DNA of 64,000 bases, taken from NCBI GenBank assembly GCA_020632755.1, contig JACKEY010000010.1, positions 62,001 through 126,000 on the forward strand. Reading direction: 5' to 3'. Origin of the DNA: Alphaproteobacteria bacterium (lineage in GTDB: Bacteria; Myxococcota_A; UBA796; UBA2385). Under the pieces are notes generated by a model, which saw only the letters and a list, made by a program, of their open reading frames with translations, was not told the DNA's origin and ran no database searches. Positions within the stretch are counted from its first letter, which is position 1. Each line of letters starts with the position of its first letter. A program made the translations under genes and the position numbers. Below, piece after piece: positions 43,953-50,557 of this stretch.

Positions 43953-43975
43953 GGGCGCTCCGGGAGCGAGGGGGC

Positions 43976-44003
43976 TTGACGGCCCGGGAGCGGTGCCTAA
44001 CGG
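43976..44003 (+). promoter_or_regulatory. Possible sigma-70 promoter of the gliding-type ABC operon
   Basis: TTGACG (43976-43981) agrees with the -35 consensus at five of six bases. TAACGG (43998-44003) after 16 bp is a weak -10. It lies about 115 nt before the first start codon of the operon at 44118, in the 165-bp divergent gap. By-eye match only. Confidence 0.35.
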
Positions 44004-44117
44004 TGCCCCCGACGGGAAGCCTCCAGTCCGTCCCCACCGAGCGCCTCGCGCGGCGGACGGCTACGGCATGCACCCCGCCCGCGCCGCTGTCCCCCGCTGT
44101 CGTCTGCTGAGGTGCCG

Positions 44118-45071
44118 ATGATCGAGGTCTCCAACCTGAGTCGCTTCTATGGCCGCTTCTGTGCCGTGGACGACGTCAGCTTCTCCATCTCCGACGGCGA
44201 GGTCGTCGGCTTCCTGGGCCGCAACGGCGCCGGCAAGTCGACGACGCTCAAGGTGCTCGCGGGGCTGTTGACCCCCAGCTCCGGCACGGTGGTCGTCGAC
44301 GGCGTCGACATGACCGACGCGCCCACCGGCTTCCGGCAGCGCATCGGCTTCCTGCCCGAGACCCCGCCGCTCTACGACGACATGACCGTGCGGGACTTCC
44401 TGTCCTATGTCGGCAGCCTGCGCGGCATGTCGGCCGGGGACCTGCCGCGCCGCATCGACGAGGTCGCGCGGAAGACCGACATCGCCGACCGCCTGGACCA
44501 GCTCATCTCCGAGCTGTCCCACGGCTACCGCAAGCGCGTCGGCATCGCCCAGGCCATCCTGCACCGCCCCAAGCTCGTCATCCTCGACGAGCCGATCAGC
44601 GGGCTGGATCCGGCCCAGATTCGCGAGATGCGGCGGGTCATCCGCGCCCTGGCCCAGGAGTCCACGGTGCTGATCAGCAGCCACAACCTGCACGAGATCA
44701 GCGCCACCTGTGACCGCATCCTGGTGCTGCGCAAGGGCGCGCTGGTCCGCGAGCCCGACGGCGCCCAGGACCCGGTCGCCCCGACCATCGGCGGCCTGGC
44801 CGGCGGCCCCGCCCGCCACCACGTGGCGCTCACGCTGCGCGGCGACGGCCCGGCCATCGAGCAGCACCTCAAGGACAGCGCGCTGGTCGAGGGCCAGTCG
44901 CTCAAGGTCGGCCCCGAGCTCGTGCTGGCCTACGTCCTGATGCACGAAGACCGGGTCGAGGAGCTGGTCGAGGGCCTGGTCCGCGCCGGCTTCGGCGTGC
45001 GCCGGGTCGAAGACGGCCTGTCCACGCAGCTCGAAGACGTCTTCCTGGATCTCACCGCGGAGGCGAAGTGA
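44118..45071 (+). CDS. ABC transporter ATPase, gliding GldA-like
   Basis: 317 residues from ATG 44118 (GAGG five nt upstream; GTG 44112 is also possible). Motifs: Walker A GFLGRNGAGKSTTLKVLAG, signature ELSHGYRKRVGIAQAIL, Walker B LVILDEPISGLDP and H-switch VLISSHNLHE. A C-terminal extension of about 100 residues (VEELVEGLVRAGFGVRRVED) is typical of this ATPase group. Together with the permease, the auxiliary protein and the DUF4340 protein downstream it makes a four-gene operon with the order known for GldA-GldF-GldG-type systems. Whether it works in motility is not shown by sequence. Confidence 0.93.
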   Translation: MIEVSNLSRFYGRFCAVDDVSFSISDGEVVGFLGRNGAGKSTTLKVLAGLLTPSSGTVVVDGVDMTDAPTGFRQRIGFLPETPPLYDDMTVRDFLSYVGSLRGMSAGDLPRRIDEVARKTDIADRLDQLISELSHGYRKRVGIAQAILHRPKLVILDEPISGLDPAQIREMRRVIRALAQESTVLISSHNLHEISATCDRILVLRKGALVREPDGAQDPVAPTIGGLAGGPARHHVALTLRGDGPAIEQHLKDSALVEGQSLKVGPELVLAYVLMHEDRVEELVEGLVRAGFGVRRVEDGLSTQLEDVFLDLTAEAK

Positions 45072-45793
45072 ACGCCGTGCTGACCGTGGCCCGGCGCGAG
45101 CTGGGCAACTACCTGAATTCGTGGTGGGGCTGGGTCGTCCTGGCCCTGGTGCTGCTGTTCGACGGGCTGGCCTTCAACGTGTGGGCCGTGGGCTTCTCGC
45201 CCAAGTACAGCGCCGAAGTGCTGGAGTCCTTCTTCGAAGCCAGCACCGTCACCGTGCTCATCGCCGGCGTGCTGCTGGCGATGCCGACCATCGCCCGCGA
45301 GACCAGCAGCGGCACCATGACCCTGCTGCAGACCAGCCCCATCACCGAGGCCCAGGTGATCGCCGGCAAGTACCTGGGCGCGCTGGGCTTCCTGTCGCTC
45401 ATCAAGGGCCTGACCCTGTACATGCCGCTGATGATCGAGCTCAACGGCAAGGTCAGCTGGGGCCACATCGGCGCTGGCTACCTGGGCCTGTTCGCGCTGG
45501 GGGCCGCGACCATCGCCATCGGCATCTACGCCAGCAGCGTGTCCCGCTACCAGATGCTGGCCGCGATCCTGGGCGGCTCGCTGGTCGGGCTGTTCCTGCT
45601 GATGTGGCTCGTCAGCCGCGGCGCCGAGCCGCCGCTCAAGGACGTCTTCGGGTACATGGCGATGTACGACCGGCACTTCCAGCCGTTCATGCGGGGCCGG
45701 ATCAACACCGAGAGCCTCGTCTACTACGCGTCCGTGTCCTTCGGCTTCCTGCTGCTGGCCACCCGCTCGCTCAAGGCCCGGAGGTGGATGTGA
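45068..45793 (+). CDS. ABC-2 permease, GldF-like
   Basis: 241 residues from GTG 45068, overlapping the ATPase stop (GTGA). Six hydrophobic segments, starting with NSWWGWVVLALVLLFDGLAF and ending with LVYYASVSFGFLLLATRSLK. The conserved permease stretch IARETSSGTMTLLQTSPITE, followed by AQVIAGKYLGAL, marks it as an ABC-2/GldF-type membrane subunit. It pairs with the GldA-like ATPase. The overlap with the next gene is again GTGA, so three proteins are co-translated. Confidence 0.92.
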   Translation: MNAVLTVARRELGNYLNSWWGWVVLALVLLFDGLAFNVWAVGFSPKYSAEVLESFFEASTVTVLIAGVLLAMPTIARETSSGTMTLLQTSPITEAQVIAGKYLGALGFLSLIKGLTLYMPLMIELNGKVSWGHIGAGYLGLFALGAATIAIGIYASSVSRYQMLAAILGGSLVGLFLLMWLVSRGAEPPLKDVFGYMAMYDRHFQPFMRGRINTESLVYYASVSFGFLLLATRSLKARRWM

Positions 45794-47640
45794 ACGCCAC
45801 CAGCATCCTGTGGGTCGTGGGCTTCGTCCTGGTCTTCCTGGGCGAGCGCATCTTCGGCGGCGGAGAGGACAGCTGGCGCTGGATCCTCGACGGCAGCGGA
45901 CTCCTCCTCGCCCTCCTGGGCCTCGGCCTCCTCCTCCGCGGACGCAGCGATCGGCCCGCGGACCAGCAGGGCCCCTACAACCTGGCCGCCGGCTTCGGCC
46001 TGCTCGGCCTCTCCTCCCTCGCCCTGCACGCCCTGACCGCCGACGCGGTGCTGGGCGGGCTGGACCCGGAACAGGCCGACCAGGCCCGCATCGTGCTGCA
46101 CAGCCTGGCGCCCATCGCCTGGCTGGCCGGCACCCTGCCGCTGTTGTCCATCGCCCGGGCCATCACCCTGTCCCCGGCGCGGCTCATCCCCAAGCTGGTG
46201 CAGCAGGGCGCGATGTCCGCGCTGGCCGTCAGCTTCGCGCTGTCGATGCTGGTGCCGCTGAACTACCTGGCGGCCGAGCACAACCAGCGCTGGGATCTTG
46301 GCTACTTCCGCACCGCCCAGGCCGGCGCCCGCACCCAGGCCATGGTCGCCGGTCTCGAAGAGCCCGTGCGGGTCGTGGCCTTCTTCCCGACCGGGTCGGA
46401 GGTCGGGGCCGAGGTCGAGACCTACTTCGGGCCGCTCGTCACCGACCAGCTGACCTTCGAGCGCGTGGACCACGCCCTGGAGCCGGTGCTGGCCGAGGAG
46501 CTCAAGATCCGCGACAACGGCTACGTCGCCTTCGTGCGCGGCGAGCAGGTCGAGCGGGTCAAGGTCGGCGACGACTTCGACAGCGCGCGCCGCAAGCTGC
46601 GCAAGCTCGACGAGGAGATGCAGCAGTCGCTGGTCAAGCTGGCCCGCGGCCAGAAGGTCGCGTACTTCACCGTCGGCCACGGCGAGCTGTACTGGCGCGG
46701 CGAGAGCGACAAGGAGCGCAGCCTGAGCACCATGAAGAAGGTGCTGACCGGGCTGAACTTCAAGGTCGAGGAGCTCGGCCTGGCCGAGGGGCTGGGCGTG
46801 TCGGTGCCCGACGACGCGGCGGTCGTGTTCGTCATGGGCGCCAGCAAGCCCTTCCTGGACGAGGAGCTGGCCGCGCTGAACGCGTACCGCGAGGGCGGCG
46901 GCGCCCTGGTGATCGCGCTCGAGCCCGGCGACGCCGACCTGAGCGCCCTGCTCGAGCCGATGGGGCTGACGGCGAACACCAGCGCCGAGCTGGCCATCGA
47001 CAACTACTTCCTGAAGGTCACGGGCGGCCCAGGTGACCAGCACAACCTGGTCAGCAACAAGTTCAGCACCCACGAGAGCGTGACCACGCTGTCGCGCAAC
47101 AGCAGCCAGGCCGCCGTGGCCTTCCCCGGCGCCATCGCCATCGAAGCCGAGAACGCCGCGCCCGGCAAGGTCAACGCGGTCATCAAGTCGCTGCCCGCCG
47201 CCTGGCAGGACCTGGACGGGGACCTGGAGTTCGACGCCGGCAGCGAGGCCCGCCGGCAGTGGACGCTGATGTCCGCCGTCACCGGGGACGTGGCCGGTAG
47301 CGACCCGGTGATGCCGCCCGCGGACGGCGAAGACGAGGGCGAAGCCGCCGCGCCCAAGCCCCGCGAGTCCCGCACCATCGTGCTGGGCGACGCGCAGTGG
47401 GCCAGCGATCTGTTCGTGCTCTACAGCGGCAACGGGCAGCTGATCGTCGACATGCTGGGCTGGCTGACCGAGGACGAGGCCCTGACCGGTGAGACCGAGT
47501 CCGAAGAGGACGTCAAGATCCAGCACACCAAGGAAGGCCAGGCCCTGTGGTTCTACGGGGCGGCCCTGTTCGCGCCGGCACTGTTCATGGTGCTCGGCCT
47601 GGGCCGTGTGTTCTGGCGCAAGAAGCAGGGGAGCAAGTGA
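45790..47640 (+). CDS. GldG-like ABC auxiliary membrane protein
   Basis: 616 residues from GTG 45790. The N-terminus has four hydrophobic segments (TSILWVVGFVLVFLGE to MSALAVSFALSMLVPLNYLA). A periplasmic ABC-auxiliary domain follows (VRVVAFFPTGSEVGAEVETY, VAYFTVGHGELYWRGE, VVFVMGASKPFLDEELAALN, YREGGGALVIALEPGD), the pattern of the GldG/PF09822 family. Near the end are a Pro/Glu/Asp linker, RTIVLGDAQWASDLFVLYSG and a last membrane helix. It overlaps the next gene by ATGA. It probably couples the transporter to an extracytoplasmic partner. Confidence 0.92.
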   Translation: MNATSILWVVGFVLVFLGERIFGGGEDSWRWILDGSGLLLALLGLGLLLRGRSDRPADQQGPYNLAAGFGLLGLSSLALHALTADAVLGGLDPEQADQARIVLHSLAPIAWLAGTLPLLSIARAITLSPARLIPKLVQQGAMSALAVSFALSMLVPLNYLAAEHNQRWDLGYFRTAQAGARTQAMVAGLEEPVRVVAFFPTGSEVGAEVETYFGPLVTDQLTFERVDHALEPVLAEELKIRDNGYVAFVRGEQVERVKVGDDFDSARRKLRKLDEEMQQSLVKLARGQKVAYFTVGHGELYWRGESDKERSLSTMKKVLTGLNFKVEELGLAEGLGVSVPDDAAVVFVMGASKPFLDEELAALNAYREGGGALVIALEPGDADLSALLEPMGLTANTSAELAIDNYFLKVTGGPGDQHNLVSNKFSTHESVTTLSRNSSQAAVAFPGAIAIEAENAAPGKVNAVIKSLPAAWQDLDGDLEFDAGSEARRQWTLMSAVTGDVAGSDPVMPPADGEDEGEAAAPKPRESRTIVLGDAQWASDLFVLYSGNGQLIVDMLGWLTEDEALTGETESEEDVKIQHTKEGQALWFYGAALFAPALFMVLGLGRVFWRKKQGSK

Positions 47641-48665
47641 TGCGTGAGGTCCTGATCTACGGCGGCCTGCTGGCCGCCCTGCTCGTCGGCGCCTGGTTCC
47701 AGCACAACGCCGACCCGCCGGCCGACGACGAAGAAGGCGTGGTCATGATCGCCGGCGACGCCGACGACCTGACCCGGATCGTGTGGAAGGGCGACGCCGG
47801 CACCGTCACCATCGACCGCAAGACCGACGATCACGGCGACTACCTGTGGGTCGTGCACGAGAAGGAGGAGGAGCGCACCATCCCGCCCGAGGTCTCGGCA
47901 GACGGGGAAGAGCCCGAGCTGCCCCTGCCCCCGCCAGAAGTCGAGACCATCGTCACCCGCAAGGTGTTCAAGGCCAGCGACAAGGGCGACGAGCTGGTGG
48001 CGGATCTGTCGCCCCTGCGGGCCCTGCGCCGCCTGGACGACGTCGACGACGACAAGCGCGCCCAGATCGGCCTGACCGAGCCCACCGGCAGCCTGGAGCT
48101 GACCCGCGGCGGCAAGACCACCACCGTCCAGATCGGCGCCGAAGCCTACGGCACCAAGGATCTGTACGTGCAGACCGAGGCGGGCGAGATCTTCCTGGTC
48201 GACGACCAGGTGCTCAAGACGCTGGAGTACGCGCAGACCCGCCTGCCGGACCGCGACCTGTGGTCCTTCGACAAGCCCGGCATCCAGCGCGCCACCATCA
48301 CGATGGGCGAGCGCAGCCGCACGGTCGAACAGAAGAACCCCGACGACCCCAAGGCCAGCACCTGGGCCGACGCCGACGGCAGCAGCGACGAGCAGATCCA
48401 GACCTGGCTCGACAAGGTGCTCAAGCTGCGCGGCACGACCTACGTCGACCCCGACGACGAAGACGCCCCGACCGACCTGCAGCTGCGGTTCAGCCTGACC
48501 CTGGCGCCGTCCGCCAAGGACGACAAGGCCGAGACCGTCGAGATCCTCCAGGACGGCGAAGACGGCGACTGGTACGGCCGCAGCGAGCACACCCGCGGCA
48601 CGCTGAAGCTGCTCAAGGCGCCGACCAAGGCCGTGGCCGAGGACGTCGAGGGGTTGGTGCAGTAG
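47640..48665 (+). CDS. DUF4340 family protein
   Basis: 341 residues from ATG 47640. One N-terminal membrane helix (VLIYGGLLAALLVGAWF) anchors a periplasmic domain. DUF4340 features are ADDLTRIVWKGDAGTVTIDR, LRALRRLDDVDDDKRAQIGL, TTTVQIGAEAYGTKDLYVQT and IFLVDDQVLKTLE. It regularly follows GldG-type genes in other bacteria. Role unknown; probably a component of the same envelope transporter. An AT-rich palindrome follows at once. Confidence 0.92.
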   Translation: MREVLIYGGLLAALLVGAWFQHNADPPADDEEGVVMIAGDADDLTRIVWKGDAGTVTIDRKTDDHGDYLWVVHEKEEERTIPPEVSADGEEPELPLPPPEVETIVTRKVFKASDKGDELVADLSPLRALRRLDDVDDDKRAQIGLTEPTGSLELTRGGKTTTVQIGAEAYGTKDLYVQTEAGEIFLVDDQVLKTLEYAQTRLPDRDLWSFDKPGIQRATITMGERSRTVEQKNPDDPKASTWADADGSSDEQIQTWLDKVLKLRGTTYVDPDDEDAPTDLQLRFSLTLAPSAKDDKAETVEILQDGEDGDWYGRSEHTRGTLKLLKAPTKAVAEDVEGLVQ

Positions 48666-48672
48666 GGATATT

Positions 48673-48711
48673 TCCTTGAAATCCGAGTGTGTCGGACTCA
48701 AATTTCAAGGA
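48673..48711. promoter_or_regulatory. AT-rich 10-bp inverted repeat before the AAA ATPase gene
   Basis: TCCTTGAAAT (48673-48682) and ATTTCAAGGA (48702-48711) are perfect inverted arms separated by 19 bp that contain a second short pair (GAGT, ACTC). The segment is strikingly A/T-rich against its surroundings and ends 12 nt before ATG 48724. No T tract follows, so an operator or promoter of the ATPase gene, or a boundary of an acquired cassette, is more likely than a terminator of the upstream operon. Confidence 0.5.
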
Positions 48712-48723
48712 TAAACGAGTCCC

Positions 48724-49884
48724 ATGATTCCCCGCCCACACCACCTGGCAACCGTCGGGACCCTGCTCACCGAGTTCCCGGTGACGGCACTCGTCGGTGC
48801 GCGCCAGGTGGGCAAGACCACGCTGGCACGGCAGCTCGTCGACCAGCACGCTGGCGCGACGCACTGGTTCGATCTACAGCGGCCGCCAGACCTGCAGCGG
48901 CTCGATGATCCGTTCCTGACGCTGGAGCCGCTGCGTGGACTGGTCGTCATCGATGAGATCCAGCGCGCCCCCGGGCTGTTCTCGGTGCTGCGGGCACTGG
49001 TCGACGCCGGCGGAGACCGCTGTCGCTTCCTGGTGCTCGGCAGCGCCAGTCCAGGGTTGGTGCGCGGCAGCTCGGAGTCGCTCGCCGGACGCATCGCAAC
49101 CCACACGGTCGGCGGGCTCGGTCTGGACGAGGTCGGCGCCGAGCACCAGGATCGACTGTGGCTGCGTGGTGGCTTCCCGCGGTCCTTCCTGGCACCCAGT
49201 GATGCCGCAAGCATGCGCTGGCGGAAGCAGTACGTCCGCACCTTCCTCGAGCGCGATGTGCCGCAGCTGGGGATCGGCATCCCGGCGGTGACGCTTCGTC
49301 GCTTCTGGACGATGCTGTGCCACCACCACGGACAGGTTCTCAACCTGTCGGAGCTCGGCCGCGCCTTCGGCGTCGCACACAGCACAGTGCGCAGCTACAT
49401 CGACATCCTGGATGCGACCTTCGTCGTGCGACAGCTCCCGGCGTGGTTCGAGAACCTGAGCAAGCGCCAGGTGAAGGCGCCCAAGGTGTACTTGACCGAC
49501 ACGGGCGTGCTGCACGCCCTCTTGAATGTCGAGACCCTGGACGAGCTCCTCGGGCATCCCAAGGTCGGGGCGTCCTGGGAGGGCTTCGCCATGGACCAGG
49601 TGTTGCGGCACTGCGGCGCAGAGCCCGAGGAAGCGTACTTCTGGGGCACACATGCCGGCGCGGAGCTCGATCTCCTGGTCGTCCAGGGCCTCGAGCGGCA
49701 GGGCTACGAGTTCAAGCGCACCTCGACCCCCAAGCGCACACGCTCCATGCTCTCGGCGATGGAGTCGCTGGCGCTCGACCGCCTGCGCGTGATCCACCCG
49801 GGCCGGGACCGATACCCGCTCGGCCAAGGCATCGAAGCGGTCCCGCTGGTGTCCACGGTCGAGGACGCCACGCCGTCGACCTGA
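48724..49884 (+). CDS. AAA ATPase with DUF4143 C-terminal domain
   Basis: 386 residues from ATG 48724. AAA_14-type ATPase: Walker A ALVGARQVGKTTLARQLV (G25-T32) and Walker B LRGLVVIDEIQRAPG, then FLVLGSASPGLV, where the usual sensor reads S-x-S. A winged-helix-like segment (NLSELGRAFGVAHSTVRSYI) and the DUF4143 domain (VKAPKVYLTDTGVLHALL, WEGFAMDQVLRHCG) follow. The last part, GTHAGAELDLLVVQGLERQG then YEFKRT, has the D...ExK arrangement of a PD-(D/E)xK nuclease fold. These proteins are scattered by transfer and their role is unsettled; proposed toxin-antitoxin or DNA-linked roles are unproven. The AT-rich upstream palindrome supports acquisition. Confidence 0.92.
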   Translation: MIPRPHHLATVGTLLTEFPVTALVGARQVGKTTLARQLVDQHAGATHWFDLQRPPDLQRLDDPFLTLEPLRGLVVIDEIQRAPGLFSVLRALVDAGGDRCRFLVLGSASPGLVRGSSESLAGRIATHTVGGLGLDEVGAEHQDRLWLRGGFPRSFLAPSDAASMRWRKQYVRTFLERDVPQLGIGIPAVTLRRFWTMLCHHHGQVLNLSELGRAFGVAHSTVRSYIDILDATFVVRQLPAWFENLSKRQVKAPKVYLTDTGVLHALLNVETLDELLGHPKVGASWEGFAMDQVLRHCGAEPEEAYFWGTHAGAELDLLVVQGLERQGYEFKRTSTPKRTRSMLSAMESLALDRLRVIHPGRDRYPLGQGIEAVPLVSTVEDATPST

Positions 49885-49909
49885 ACCTCCTCCCCTCCTC
49901 CGAGCGCCC

Positions 49910-50497
49910 ATGCCCTTCGTCGCTCCCGTCACCCTCCAAGCCCACGGCGTGCGGCTCGTGCCCCTCGCCCCTTCCCACGCGCCGGGGCTTCGGGCGGCTG
50001 CGGCGGATGGCGAGCTGTGGAAGCTGGTCGTCACATCGGTACCCGATCCTGAACAGACCGCGGCGTGGGTCGCGACGGCGCTGCTTCCGCAAGAACAGTC
50101 CGGTCGCTTCGCCTTCGCGGTCACCCTGGCCGAGACCGGCCAGGTCATCGGCAGCACGAGCTACCACGACATCGTGCCGGCCATCCGGCGGGTGGAGATC
50201 GGACACACCTGGTACGCGCGACGCTTCCAGCGCACGCACGTGAACACGACCGCCAAGCTGCTGCTGCTGACCCACGCCTTCGAGACGCTGCACTGCACGG
50301 TCGTCGGCTGGCGCACGGACGGCGAGAACTTCGCGTCCCAGGCGGCCATCGAGCGGCTGGGTGCGAAGAAGGACGGGGTGATCCGCCGACACCGGCTGCG
50401 CCGGGACGGCCATGTCGCCGACACGGTCCTGTACAGCATGCTCGCCGAGGAGTGGGGCGAGACGAAGGCGCGGCTGGAGGGGTGGTTGGGGCGGTAG
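49910..50497 (+). CDS. GNAT acetyltransferase, RimJ/RimL type
   Basis: 195 residues from ATG 49910. The GNAT fold is seen as VRLVPLAPSHAPGL (first strand), FAFAVTLAETGQVIGSTSYH, RRVEIGHTWYARRFQRTHVN and TDGENFASQAAIERLGAKKD. The acetyl-CoA-binding region normally reading Q/R-G-x-G-x-A is FQRTHVNTTAKLLLL, as in the Acetyltransf_3 subgroup that acetylates protein N-termini or small molecules. Acceptor unknown. It follows the ATPase gene by 25 nt; a functional link is not evident. Confidence 0.9.
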   Translation: MPFVAPVTLQAHGVRLVPLAPSHAPGLRAAAADGELWKLVVTSVPDPEQTAAWVATALLPQEQSGRFAFAVTLAETGQVIGSTSYHDIVPAIRRVEIGHTWYARRFQRTHVNTTAKLLLLTHAFETLHCTVVGWRTDGENFASQAAIERLGAKKDGVIRRHRLRRDGHVADTVLYSMLAEEWGETKARLEGWLGR

Positions 50498-50557
50498 GGC
50501 GCGGGCGACGGGCCGGCCACCGCCCCCCGTGCTGTAATGCCCGCTCTCGGAGGGCCC

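Noticed and set aside
48673..48711. Intrinsic terminator of the GldA-type operon
   Set aside because: The stem is A/T-rich, the loop is 19 nt and no T tract follows on either strand.
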